Below, piece after piece: positions 6,940 to 14,908 of a DNA stretch of 27,288 nucleotides. The notes beneath the pieces were generated by a model that did not search any database, was not told the DNA's origin, and saw only the letters and a program-made list of their open reading frames with translations. The DNA comes from Clostridia bacterium (lineage in GTDB: Bacteria; Bacillota; Clostridia; Christensenellales; UBA1242): NCBI GenBank assembly GCA_900766395.1, contig CAAFWB010000093.1, positions 1 to 27,288 of the forward strand, given 5' to 3'. Position numbers and translations under genes: made by a program. How positions within the stretch are numbered: position 1 is the first letter of the stretch; each line of letters begins with the position of its first letter.

Positions 6940-7440
6940 ATGAAAAGTAATATAATAATTGTTGGTTTTTTGAAAGAATTGAACGACAGTGTTTGCTTAA
7001 GACTTTCCAAAGAATTAAATATGTTTTATGCAAATGTGGCTGAGATGGTTTCTTATGAACTGATAAACGCAGACGAAATGATTACAGTTTGTGGTTTGGA
7101 TTATTTTCAAGAACAAGAAAACAAAGTTTTAAGACGCATATCGTCCTTTGAAAACACGATATTTTGCTTTGATTATAGTTACTTTTCAAATTATGGAAAA
7201 AAATATTTCGAAAATTCATGTCATATAATTTATCTCAAAGTCTCAGAACAAAAGCTTGATAAAATTATTAAACAAAACAACGATTATAAGACTTGGTCAT
7301 CAGCAATTGATGTCATTGATTTTGCTGACCGCAATAAAAGTCTTGAAAACTCATGCGATGCAACAGTTGAAAGTGATAGGGTTTCGGTTTTGTCTTATTC
7401 AAAAAAAGTTAAAGAATATTTGAAAAGTTTGTATAAGTGA
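6940..7440 (+). CDS. Shikimate kinase-like protein lacking the P-loop (probable pseudoenzyme)
   Basis: This 166-residue protein follows the shikimate kinase (AroK) layout but has lost the catalytic motifs. NIIIVGFLKELNDSVCLRL (4-22) aligns with the AroK start NIVLIGFMGxGKTT; the Walker A glycines and Lys-Thr are gone. The DxD substrate motif is replaced by NVAEM (32-36). FQEQENKVLRRI (56-67) matches the FRxxExxxL helix, with Gln in place of the substrate-binding Arg. The GGG loop is missing, while HIIYLKVSEQKLDKII (95-110) matches the VVxLxxxxExxxxR strand-helix. The LID arginines are not visible. Length is typical of AroK (160-175). ATG 6940 follows AAGG by 5 bases; GTG 6934 overlaps the Shine-Dalgarno. 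It lies 7 bases before transketolase, so the two are co-transcribed. Family assignment is by eye; loss of the P-loop is directly visible. Confidence 0.7.
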   Translation: MKSNIIIVGFLKELNDSVCLRLSKELNMFYANVAEMVSYELINADEMITVCGLDYFQEQENKVLRRISSFENTIFCFDYSYFSNYGKKYFENSCHIIYLKVSEQKLDKIIKQNNDYKTWSSAIDVIDFADRNKSLENSCDATVESDRVSVLSYSKKVKEYLKSLYK

Positions 7441-7447
7441 GGGAAAA

Positions 7448-9424
7448 ATGAATATATATCAAAAATCAATTAATACAGCTCGTTTATTATCGGCAGCGGC
7501 AATAACAAACGCAAATTCGGGGCATACTGGAAGTTGTCTTTCAGCGGCTCCAATTATGTTCACGCTTTTTCGCGACCATATGATGTTTATTCCAACAAAA
7601 CCAAACTTCGAAAATCGTGACAGATTTGTTTTGTCAAGTGGACATGTTGCGCCATTGTATTATGCGATTTTGCATATGTTTGGTTATGATGTTTCAACTT
7701 CAGATCTCAAAAACCTCAGAAAATACGGAAGCAAAACACCAGGTCACCCAGAAGTGTTTGTGACACCTGGGGTTGAAGTTTCAACTGGACCACTTGGACA
7801 AGGTGTTGCCAATGCTGTTGGACTTGCAATCGCACAACGCTATCAAGGCAAGAAATTTAACACAATCAATATGTCACTTTTTGATAATTACACATATTGC
7901 CTTTGTGGTGATGGTTGCCTTATGGAGGGTGTTGCACAAGAAGCAGCAAGCCTTGCTGGCGCTTTGGGACTAAACAAGCTTGTGCTTTTATATGACCAAA
8001 ATGACATAACCATTGACGGAAAAACAAGTCTTGCTTCACGCGAGGATGTGAAACAAAAATTTTTGGCGATGAACTGGAATGTTATAGTCGTTCGTGACGG
8101 CAACAACCATAAAAAAATTAGTGCTGCAATCGCAAAGGCAAAACAAAGCAAAGACAAGCCAACACTCATAATTTGCAAGACGCACATTGGATTCGGAACC
8201 GAATATGAGGATTCAGAAGCAATTCATGGAAAAGCGCTGAATCGTGAGGAACTTGATGCTCTCAAAGAAGTTTTGGGGGTTGATGCACAAGACTTTGAAA
8301 TACCAGAAGATGTTTACGCCTTTTGTCGCGAACAAATCAATAAAAATTCTCAAAAATATGACAGGTGGCAAGAAAACTTTTTCTTGTTTGAAAAAACTTA
8401 TCCTGAACTTTTTAAAGTTTATCAACAATTTGTTCTGGCAAGAAAAATGGATTATTCCAAACTTGAAAAAACTCTTTTCAAAGATGTCACTGAAATTTCA
8501 GGTCGCGATGCGAATGGAATGATTTTGAATGAAACCGCAAACAAAATGATTGGTGTGATTGGCGGGACAGCGGACCTTGGTAGTTCTGTCAAATGCTATC
8601 TCAAAAATTATCAAGCGATGTCAAGTGTTTGTGAAGACGGAAGAAACATACACTTTGGCGTCAGAGAACACGCAATGGGGGCAATCTGCAACGGAATTGC
8701 ATTGTATTCAAGCTTGCTTCCTTTCTGCTCAACATTTTTGTCTTTTTCCAACTATATGATGCCAGCAATTCGAATGGCATCAATGATGCGTCTTCCAGTA
8801 AACTTTTTCTTCACGCATGATTCGCTTCTTATTGGAGAAGATGGACCAACTCATCAACCAATTGAACAAATTGCACAACTTCGTGCAATTCCAGACAATT
8901 TTGTTTATCGCCCAGCGACCCCAGTAGAGCTTTTGGCTTGCTATGACCTTGCTTATTCAACAAACTGTCCAAACTGTTTTGTGCTTTCTCGTCAAAACTT
9001 GCCTCAAATTGAGTCAACCAGTTTCACATTTGCAAAGCGTGGTGGATATTTGCTTGAAAGCGATGGTGCAAAAATTGATGTTGCTCTTTTTGCAAGTGGC
9101 AGCGAACTATCACTTGCACTTGATGTGAAACAAGAACTCAACAACAGGGGATATAAAGTTTCTGTTTCAAGTTTCCCATGTTTTGAACAATTTGAAAAAC
9201 AAACTGCTGCATACAAAAAATCAGTTGTTGCACCAAATGCAAAATTGCGTGTCGCAATTGAATGTTCTGATGATAATGTTTGGTATAAATATCTCACCCC
9301 AGATGACTTGTTTGTTGGTGTGAAAAAATACGGAAAGAGCGGCAAGGGTAAAGTCGTTTACGAAAAATATGGCTTTAACGTCAAAGATATAACAAAAAAA
9401 GTTGAAGAATATTTAAAACATTAA
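7448..9424 (+). CDS. tkt: Transketolase
   Basis: This is a full-length, 658-residue thiamine diphosphate-dependent transketolase. It moves two-carbon ketol units between pentose phosphate pathway sugars and supplies ribose-5-phosphate and erythrose-4-phosphate. Active-site elements are in order: His26 (NSGHTGS), His66 (SSGHVAPL), His100 (TPGHPE), GPLGQG (114-119), and the thiamine diphosphate motif GDGCLMEG (154-161) with Asn185. The second half contains the catalytic glutamate region FGVREHAMGAICNGIA and THDSLLIGEDGPTHQPIEQ, followed by the C-terminal transketolase domain. The two halves are fused, unlike the split tktA/tktB of some Clostridia. GAGGG at 7439-7443, 4 bases before the ATG, overlaps the previous stop, suggesting coupling to the shikimate kinase-like gene. 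Confidence 0.95.
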   Translation: MNIYQKSINTARLLSAAAITNANSGHTGSCLSAAPIMFTLFRDHMMFIPTKPNFENRDRFVLSSGHVAPLYYAILHMFGYDVSTSDLKNLRKYGSKTPGHPEVFVTPGVEVSTGPLGQGVANAVGLAIAQRYQGKKFNTINMSLFDNYTYCLCGDGCLMEGVAQEAASLAGALGLNKLVLLYDQNDITIDGKTSLASREDVKQKFLAMNWNVIVVRDGNNHKKISAAIAKAKQSKDKPTLIICKTHIGFGTEYEDSEAIHGKALNREELDALKEVLGVDAQDFEIPEDVYAFCREQINKNSQKYDRWQENFFLFEKTYPELFKVYQQFVLARKMDYSKLEKTLFKDVTEISGRDANGMILNETANKMIGVIGGTADLGSSVKCYLKNYQAMSSVCEDGRNIHFGVREHAMGAICNGIALYSSLLPFCSTFLSFSNYMMPAIRMASMMRLPVNFFFTHDSLLIGEDGPTHQPIEQIAQLRAIPDNFVYRPATPVELLACYDLAYSTNCPNCFVLSRQNLPQIESTSFTFAKRGGYLLESDGAKIDVALFASGSELSLALDVKQELNNRGYKVSVSSFPCFEQFEKQTAAYKKSVVAPNAKLRVAIECSDDNVWYKYLTPDDLFVGVKKYGKSGKGKVVYEKYGFNVKDITKKVEEYLKH

Positions 9425-9487
9425 TAAATTTTTGTTTGCTTTATTATTCAATTTAATTAAAAAGCAATTTAAATTTATTTTTATAGC

Positions 9488-9519
9488 AAAAAAGATGAGG
9501 AATAATACCTCATCTTTTT
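9488..9519. terminator. Bidirectional terminator between transketolase and nifJ
   Basis: AAAAAAGATGAGG (9488-9500) pairs with CCTCATCTTTTT (9508-9519) around AATAATA. It has A and T tracts on opposite sides, so it can act for both converging genes. Confidence 0.9.
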
Positions 9520-9525
9520 GCACTG

Positions 9526-9571
9526 GCAAAGAAATCTGAGATTGAAAAAACTTTCAATATATTTTCTTTGC
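9526..9571. repeat. Nested inverted repeats in the convergent gap
   Basis: GCAAAGAAA (9526-9534) pairs with TTTCTTTGC (9563-9571), enclosing a second hairpin ATTGAAA (9541-9547) / TTTCAAT (9552-9558). Together they could fold as one interrupted stem. This may be a second terminator for nifJ, or structure that stabilises a 3' end. Confidence 0.55.
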
Positions 9572-9599
9572 ATTGTTATTGTGTGTAGGTCGAAAAATA

Positions 9600-12500
9600 T
9601 TATTCATTATTTTTCAAAAATTTTTCAATATTTTTTCGTCTTGTTTTTGCATCGCTTTCACATTCTTCAAGAAGAAGATTAAATTGCGTTGGATTTGTTT
9701 TCGCAAGCGCACGGAAACGATTTTGTGAAAGCAGAAATTCTTTGAAATCAAGTGTTGGAGCGGAGCAGTCTATAACAAGTGGCTCGGGTTGAGATGGATT
9801 AAATCTGAATGTCGTCCAATATCCACTTGCGACTGCATTTTTCATTTCAAGTGAAGATGAAGACATATTTATCCCGTGCGAGATGCAAGGAGCATAAGCA
9901 ATTATTATGCTTGGGCCGTCAAATGCTTCTGCTTCTTTGAAGGCTTTGATTGTTTGCTCCATGTCTGCTCCAAGTGAAACTTGTGCAACATAGCAGTTTG
10001 CATTTGCCATGGCAATGAGTGCAAGATTCTTTTTTGCCATTTTTTTGCCTGCAGAAGCAAATTTTGCGGTTGCACCGCGAGGAGTCGCTTTTGAAGATTG
10101 TCCGCCAGTGTTTGAGTAAACTTCTGTGTCAAGTACCAAAATGTTAACATTGACGCCAGAGTTCAGAACGTGGTCGAGTCCGCCATAACCAATATCATAC
10201 GCCCAGCCATCGCCGCCGATAATCCAAATTGATTTATCTGCACTTTCCCCAAGTGCCATGCCAAGTCCAAATTCTGCGTTGTCTTCAAACAAACTGCTTG
10301 CCCAAGCGGGACCTTTCCCATTTTTGTCTTTTGAATATGGGCAGGTTGGAGCGCTGCCACCATAAATGCTTGAACAGCCTGTTGCGTTTGCAATCACCAT
10401 TTTGTCGCCAAACAAAGCAGTCGCGAGGCGAATGTAAGGAGTTTCGCCACAGCCAGCACATGCGCCAGAGAACTCAAAATAACCTTTGTGGAATTGAAGC
10501 CCCTTTGTGGAATATTTATTGAAAATTGTGTCAATTTGCTGAATTTGTTCAAAAATTTCAAGATTTTTCTTTTCTTTTTCTAAAATTTTGTCTGTTTCGG
10601 TCATGACAAGTGCTTTGTTTTTTGCGGGGCAAACAGCAGCGCACACTCCGCAACCTGTGCAATCAAGAGGGCTGAGTTGCAAACGATATTTTGCGTCTTT
10701 CACACCAAATGCAGTAGCGCTTTCAATGTTTGCGTTCGCATTATTAAATATTTTTGCATTAAGGCACGCATGAGGACAACTCATCACACATCTTCCGCAC
10801 TGGATGCAGTTTTCTTTTATCCAGCAAGGAACATTTTCTGCAACGCCGCGTTTTTCGAATTTTGAGGTGTCAGTTGGAACGCTTCCATCTGGCGAAAATT
10901 TTGACACAGGAATGTCATCGCCATTTTTTAGAATGATTGGTCTGATGAAATCATTATAATATTTGTCTTGATTTGCGTTTTTGACAACATCTTTTCCCTT
11001 TAGGTTTTCAACATTAATTTCTTTGAGAAGAGCAGTTGTTTGGTCAACGGCGGCGAGGTTTGCGTTCACAACTTCTTCGCCTTTTTTTCCATATGTTTTT
11101 CTTGTCGCGTCTTTAATTTTTTCGCAAGCTTCGTCAAACGGAATTATGTTTGAAATTTTGAAAAATGCAGTTTGCATAATAATGTTGATTTTGCCTCGAA
11201 GTTTGTTCTCGTCTGCAATCTTTGTTGCGTCAACAACAAATAGGCGAGAATGAGTTTGTTTCAATTTTTCAACAAAATCTTTTGGTAAATTTTCGGACAA
11301 ACCTTGTTCGTCAAGCACGGTGTTGAGAAGAACTGTTGCGTTTTGTTTCAAGCCTTTGAGCATATCAAACTTTCCAATGAATGAATAGTTGTGGCACGCA
11401 ACAAAATCACAAGACGTTGTGTTGAAAGGCTGCCTTATTGGTGTGTCGCTCACACGAAGGTGAGAAATTGTCACGCTGCCAGATTTTTTTGAGTCATATT
11501 CAAAGTATCCTTGAACAAACTTGTTTGTGTTTTCGCCAATAATTTTTATGCTGTTTTTGTTTGCTGAAACTGTGCCGTCTGAACCCAGTCCATAAAATCT
11601 CATTTCGTAGCAATTTGAAGATATGTCAAAACTTTCGTCAACGGATAGAGAGGAGTTTGTCACATCGTCATTAATTCCGACTGTGAAATGATTTTTTGGT
11701 TTGTCGCAAGACAAATTGTCAAAAACTGCTTTTGCGTGTTTGTAACAAAATTCTTTTCCGCCAATTCCGTATCTTCCCGCAACAACTTTTATGTTGCGGT
11801 TTTGTTCACCCATTGCGGAGATTACATCGAGAGCGAGAGGTTCATAGAGGCTTCCGCTTTCTTTTGTGCGGTCCAACACGCATATTCTTTTTGCTGAATT
11901 TGGAATGCTGTTTGAAAAAGCAGATGCAACAAAAGGACGATATACTCGAACTTGAACAACAGCGAGTTTTGCACCGTTTGAGTTTGCAAAATCAACATAG
12001 TCTTTGAGCGTTTCGCCAGCACTTCCCATCACAACAACGACATTTTCTGCGTTTTTGTCGCCATAAAATTCATAAGGGGAGTAGTGACGCCCTGTGATTT
12101 TTTCAACATCTGAAAAAGCGTGCAAAATATGCTCATATGCTTTTTCATAATAAATGTTGCAAGCCTCGCGATTTTGGAAATAAATGTCGGGGTTTTGTGC
12201 TGTTCCCATTTGTTTTGGGTGATTTGGGTCAAGAGCGCGAGATTTAAATTCTTGAATTTTGTCCCAAGGCACAACGCTTTTTATTTCATCAAGTGTGATT
12301 TCGTCAATTTTTTGAATTTCGTGTGAGGTTCGGAATCCGTCAAAGAAATGAACAACAGGAATGCTGGAATATAGTGTGGCGAGATGACTTGCCAGTGCCA
12401 AGTCCATGGTCTCTTGAACAGATGCAGAACAAATCATGTTAAAGCCTGTTTGGCGCGTTGCCATAACATCGGAGTGGTCGCCAAAAATTGAAAGGGCATG

Positions 12501-12848
12501 AGTGGACAAAGCGCGAGCCGCAACATGAAAGACTGACGGCAAAAGTTCGCCCGCAATTTTATACATGTTTGGAATCATGAGAAGGAGTCCTTGACTTGCG
12601 GTGAATGTTGTCGACAGAGCTCCTGCGACCAAACTTCCATGAACCGCACCTGCCGCACCCGCTTCAGATTGCATTTCAACAATTTTCATTTGCTTGTCAA
12701 AAATGTTGAGTTTGCCTTGTGTTTGCCATTCGTCACAACTTTCTGCCATTGGTGAGGACGGCGTGATTGGATAGATTGCCGAAACTTCGCTCATGGAATA
12801 AGCGATATGTGCCGCAGCGGTGTTTGCATCATAACAGACTTTTCTCAT
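9600..12848 (-). CDS. nifJ: Pyruvate:ferredoxin (flavodoxin) oxidoreductase
   Basis: This 1082-residue single-chain PFOR oxidatively decarboxylates pyruvate to acetyl-CoA and CO2 and reduces ferredoxin, a central step of anaerobic fermentation. Domains run as expected: POR N-terminal domain with YPITPSSPMAE (26-36), gamma domain, and two [4Fe-4S] clusters, CxxCxxCxxxC (from about residue 680, CIQCGRCVMSC) and a second (about 728, CTGCGVCAAVC). The thiamine diphosphate-binding C-terminal domain has GDGWAYDIGYGGLDH and SNTGGQSSKATPRG. A conserved CGxC-type cysteine pair (GACAGCGETPY) supplies the proximal cluster. It is a little shorter than typical Clostridial PFOR (about 1170), mainly at the C-terminus. 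ATG 12848 follows AAGGAG by 6 bases; upstream in-frame codons are before the Shine-Dalgarno. It is a monocistronic gene divergent from truA. Confidence 0.97.
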   Translation of the reverse strand: MRKVCYDANTAAAHIAYSMSEVSAIYPITPSSPMAESCDEWQTQGKLNIFDKQMKIVEMQSEAGAAGAVHGSLVAGALSTTFTASQGLLLMIPNMYKIAGELLPSVFHVAARALSTHALSIFGDHSDVMATRQTGFNMICSASVQETMDLALASHLATLYSSIPVVHFFDGFRTSHEIQKIDEITLDEIKSVVPWDKIQEFKSRALDPNHPKQMGTAQNPDIYFQNREACNIYYEKAYEHILHAFSDVEKITGRHYSPYEFYGDKNAENVVVVMGSAGETLKDYVDFANSNGAKLAVVQVRVYRPFVASAFSNSIPNSAKRICVLDRTKESGSLYEPLALDVISAMGEQNRNIKVVAGRYGIGGKEFCYKHAKAVFDNLSCDKPKNHFTVGINDDVTNSSLSVDESFDISSNCYEMRFYGLGSDGTVSANKNSIKIIGENTNKFVQGYFEYDSKKSGSVTISHLRVSDTPIRQPFNTTSCDFVACHNYSFIGKFDMLKGLKQNATVLLNTVLDEQGLSENLPKDFVEKLKQTHSRLFVVDATKIADENKLRGKINIIMQTAFFKISNIIPFDEACEKIKDATRKTYGKKGEEVVNANLAAVDQTTALLKEINVENLKGKDVVKNANQDKYYNDFIRPIILKNGDDIPVSKFSPDGSVPTDTSKFEKRGVAENVPCWIKENCIQCGRCVMSCPHACLNAKIFNNANANIESATAFGVKDAKYRLQLSPLDCTGCGVCAAVCPAKNKALVMTETDKILEKEKKNLEIFEQIQQIDTIFNKYSTKGLQFHKGYFEFSGACAGCGETPYIRLATALFGDKMVIANATGCSSIYGGSAPTCPYSKDKNGKGPAWASSLFEDNAEFGLGMALGESADKSIWIIGGDGWAYDIGYGGLDHVLNSGVNVNILVLDTEVYSNTGGQSSKATPRGATAKFASAGKKMAKKNLALIAMANANCYVAQVSLGADMEQTIKAFKEAEAFDGPSIIIAYAPCISHGINMSSSSLEMKNAVASGYWTTFRFNPSQPEPLVIDCSAPTLDFKEFLLSQNRFRALAKTNPTQFNLLLEECESDAKTRRKNIEKFLKNNE

Positions 12849-12871
12849 ATATTTCTCCTTTATATATTTTA

Positions 12872-12900
12872 AGTATAAAAATAACATTAGTTTGTGTCAA
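12872..12900 (-). promoter_or_regulatory. Sigma-A promoter of nifJ
   Basis: On the minus strand TTGACA (12900-12895), 17 bases, TATACT (12877-12872). Predicted start is near 12865, just upstream of the AAGGAG. It is back-to-back with the truA promoter; the two -35 boxes are only 17 bases apart. Confidence 0.88.
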
Positions 12901-12917
12901 ACAATGTGACATTTTCT

Positions 12918-12946
12918 TTGACAAAAGCCAAGCAATAAACCATAAT
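12918..12946 (+). promoter_or_regulatory. Sigma-A promoter of truA, start on the initiation codon
   Basis: TTGACA (12918-12923), 17 bases, CATAAT (12941-12946). The position 7 bases after the -10 is 12953, exactly the first base of the only usable start codon (GTG) of truA, so the mRNA appears leaderless. Confidence 0.7.
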
Positions 12947-12952
12947 TATTAT

Positions 12953-13714
12953 GTGGAAAATCAGCAAGAAAAACAAAGAATTTTAATAACTATTGAGTAT
13001 GACGGCACATCTTTTTGTGGCTGGCAAAGTCAAAATGGAAAACGCTGTGTTCAAAGCACACTCGAAAGTGCGCTATCAGTTTTTTATGGCGAAAAAATTG
13101 AGATTCATGGCAGCGGAAGAACGGACGCAGGTGTTCATGCTCTCGGTCAAACCGCTCACTTTGATGCACCCATAAAAAACAACTTCAAAGTTGAAAAATT
13201 GCCATATGCCATAAACGAAAAATTGCCCGAAGATGTGAAAATTCTTTATGCAAAAATTGTTCCAAACGACTTTCACGCAAGAAAAAGTGTCAAACAAAAA
13301 ACCTATCAATATAAGGCTTATTTTTCGCATTTTGAAAGCCCGCTTGAAAGATGCAGAATGATGCGTGTGTTTCCAGAACCAAACCTAAAAGCAATGCAAG
13401 AAGCGGCAAACCTTCTTTTGGGAGAACATGACTTTTCTGCATTTATGTCAACAGGAAGTTCAATAAAAGACACAACAAGAACAATATATTCGATTGCAAT
13501 CAAAAAAAATCAAAATGATTATACATTTGAAATTTGCGGTAACGGATTTTTGTATAACATGGTGAGAATTATCGTTGGAACGCTCATCGAAATCGGGCAA
13601 AACAGATTGAGTGTTACAAACATTCAAAAAGCGCTTGCCACAGGGGAGAGAAAATATGCTGGAAGAACAGCTCAACCTCAAGGGCTTTATCTCAAAAATG
13701 TTAAATATGAATAA
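12953..13714 (+). CDS. truA: tRNA pseudouridine(38-40) synthase TruA
   Basis: TruA converts uridines 38, 39 and 40 in the tRNA anticodon arm to pseudouridine. The protein begins ILITIEYDGTSFCGWQSQ (10-27), the TruA N-terminal signature. It contains the catalytic aspartate in GSGRTDAGVHALGQ (Asp58) and the C-terminal FLYNMVRIIVGTLIEIG block. Length from the chosen start is 253 residues, normal for the family. The start is a GTG at 12953: no in-frame ATG exists between the divergent nifJ gene and the conserved domain, and no Shine-Dalgarno is present. The predicted transcription start coincides with this codon, implying leaderless translation. It is probably a single gene, ending about 95 bases before the rplM promoter. 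Confidence 0.92.
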   Translation: MENQQEKQRILITIEYDGTSFCGWQSQNGKRCVQSTLESALSVFYGEKIEIHGSGRTDAGVHALGQTAHFDAPIKNNFKVEKLPYAINEKLPEDVKILYAKIVPNDFHARKSVKQKTYQYKAYFSHFESPLERCRMMRVFPEPNLKAMQEAANLLLGEHDFSAFMSTGSSIKDTTRTIYSIAIKKNQNDYTFEICGNGFLYNMVRIIVGTLIEIGQNRLSVTNIQKALATGERKYAGRTAQPQGLYLKNVKYE

Positions 13715-13808
13715 TTATGCAAAAACACGAATAAACATTCAACAATACTAGAAAAATAAAAACTTTTGAAATCCTTTGCTAAAAACAAAAATAATTTGTT
13801 AATATCTC

Positions 13809-13837
13809 TTGACATAAGAGGCGCCGTGTTGTAAGAT
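13809..13837 (+). promoter_or_regulatory. Sigma-A promoter of rplM-rpsI
   Basis: TTGACA (13809-13814), 17 bases, TAAGAT (13832-13837), with predicted start near 13844. This leaves an 80-base leader containing the L13 leader structure. The upstream part of the gap (13715-13808) is AT-rich with no clear hairpin. Confidence 0.85.
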
Positions 13838-13843
13838 ATAAAA

Positions 13844-13923
13844 GTCTGAAAAAGGGCGTTTTTTTTGTGACTTAGCCCCTCACAAAAATCGATTATTTCA
13901 AGAAAATTTTAAGGAGAAAAATT
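13844..13923 (+). promoter_or_regulatory. L13-type ribosomal protein leader with possible pseudoknot
   Basis: The 5' UTR contains a 9-bp hairpin, TTTTTGTGA (13862-13870) with TCACAAAAA (13880-13888). Its 9-base loop CTTAGCCCC holds GCCC (13875-13878), which can pair with GGGC at 13854-13857 just upstream, forming a pseudoknot. Low-GC Gram-positive bacteria carry an autoregulatory leader in front of rplM-rpsI (the L13 leader family); place and size fit. Binding by L13 is inferred from that family, and I cannot score it against a covariance model. Confidence 0.65.
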
Positions 13924-14367
13924 ATGAAAACATTTATGGCAAATCCAGAAAATGTTGAGAGAAAATGGTATGTTGTTGACGCAACAGGAATGCCTCTTGG
14001 ACGTCTTGCAAGCCAAGTTGCAGCAATTCTTCGCGGAAAAAACAAACCAACATACACACCTCATGTTGACACAGGTGACCATGTTATCGTTATTAATTCT
14101 GACAAAGTTGTTCTCACAGGAAAGAAACTCATTCAAAAACAACACGTCACATATTCAGGATACATTGGTGGAAGAAAAGAAACTCAATACAAAAAAATGA
14201 TTGAAGAAAAATCTGACAAGGCTGTCGAAATTGCAGTCAAAGGAATGCTTCCAAAAAATTCTTTGGGACGCAAGATGTTCACAAAACTCAGAGTTTACAA
14301 AGGACCAGAACACAATCACGAAGCACAAAAACCAATCGCAATCACTCTTAAAGGAGGAAGAAACTAA
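13924..14367 (+). CDS. rplM: 50S ribosomal protein L13 (uL13)
   Basis: This 147-residue uL13 is an early-binding protein of the large subunit. Family hallmarks visible are RKWYVVDATGMPLGRLASQVA (13-33), HVDTGDHVIVINSDKVVLTGKK, and the C-terminal VKGMLPKNSLGRKMFTKLRVYKGPEHNHEAQKP. Length is typical (142-150). AAGGAG at 13911-13916, 7 bases before the ATG, fixes the start. Its TAA overlaps the rpsI ATG by one base, the usual rplM-rpsI arrangement. Expression is probably feedback-controlled through the structured leader. Confidence 0.98.
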   Translation: MKTFMANPENVERKWYVVDATGMPLGRLASQVAAILRGKNKPTYTPHVDTGDHVIVINSDKVVLTGKKLIQKQHVTYSGYIGGRKETQYKKMIEEKSDKAVEIAVKGMLPKNSLGRKMFTKLRVYKGPEHNHEAQKPIAITLKGGRN

Positions 14368-14777
14368 TGGCAACTCCAAAAGCAAAAAAAGTTCAATTTT
14401 TGGGAACAGGAAGAAGAAAAGAATCTGTTGCACGTGTTAGACTCCTTCCAAACGGAAAAGGTCAAATCACAGTTAACAAACTTCCATATGACGAATATTT
14501 CAAACTTGAAACACTCAAACTTGTTGCACTTCAACCTCTTACACTCACAAACACAAGAGAAAAATATGATATTTTTGTCAATGTTTATGGTGGTGGACTC
14601 AGTGGTCAAGCTGGCGCAATTTGCCACGGCATTGCAAGAGCTCTCAACGAAGCAGAACCAAATCTTCGTGCTGAACTCAAAGCTGCTGGAATGCTCACTC
14701 GTGACCCAAGAATGAAAGAAAGAAAGAAATATGGTTTGAAAAAAGCAAGAAAAGCAAGCCAATTCTCAAAGAGATAA
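14367..14777 (+). CDS. rpsI: 30S ribosomal protein S9 (uS9)
   Basis: This 136-residue uS9 contacts the P-site tRNA with its C-terminal tail. It shows FLGTGRRKESVARVRLLPNG (11-30), the GGGLSGQAGAICHGIARAL block and the invariant C-terminal SKR. AAGGAGG (14351-14357) lies inside the end of rplM, 9 bases before the ATG, and the start overlaps the rplM stop (TAATG), so the two are translationally coupled. A strong terminator follows. Confidence 0.98.
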   Translation: MATPKAKKVQFLGTGRRKESVARVRLLPNGKGQITVNKLPYDEYFKLETLKLVALQPLTLTNTREKYDIFVNVYGGGLSGQAGAICHGIARALNEAEPNLRAELKAAGMLTRDPRMKERKKYGLKKARKASQFSKR

Positions 14778-14778
14778 C

Positions 14779-14814
14779 AAAAAAAGAAAGCATTTATTTG
14801 CTTTCTTTTTTTTG
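14779..14814 (+). terminator. Rho-independent terminator after rpsI
   Basis: GAAAGCA (14785-14791) pairs with TGCTTTC (14798-14804), extended by A and T runs on each side and ending in T8. It directly abuts the -35 of the next promoter. Confidence 0.9.
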
Positions 14815-14843
14815 TTGTCAAAAACAAGTGGGTTGGATATAAT
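14815..14843 (+). promoter_or_regulatory. Sigma-A promoter of the thioredoxin-reductase-like gene
   Basis: TTGTCA (14815-14820), 17 bases, TATAAT (14838-14843). The -35 begins at the last bases of the rpsI terminator. Predicted start is near 14850, with a leader of about 59 bases in which I see no clear structure. Confidence 0.85.
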
Positions 14844-14908
14844 AAACTAGATGAAATAAAAATTTAATCGAGTTAAACTTCCGATAATTAAAAAGGATAA
14901 CAAATTTT

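Noticed and set aside
10229..12326. Several plus-strand ORFs within nifJ
   Set aside because: They overlap a fully conserved PFOR on the minus strand and have no ribosome-binding sites or recognisable domains.
12891..12926. Inverted TTTGTGTCAAA / TTTGACAAA as an operator between nifJ and truA
   Set aside because: The symmetry is largely explained by two back-to-back TTGACA -35 boxes. It does not match the Rex-type site I would expect for PFOR control.
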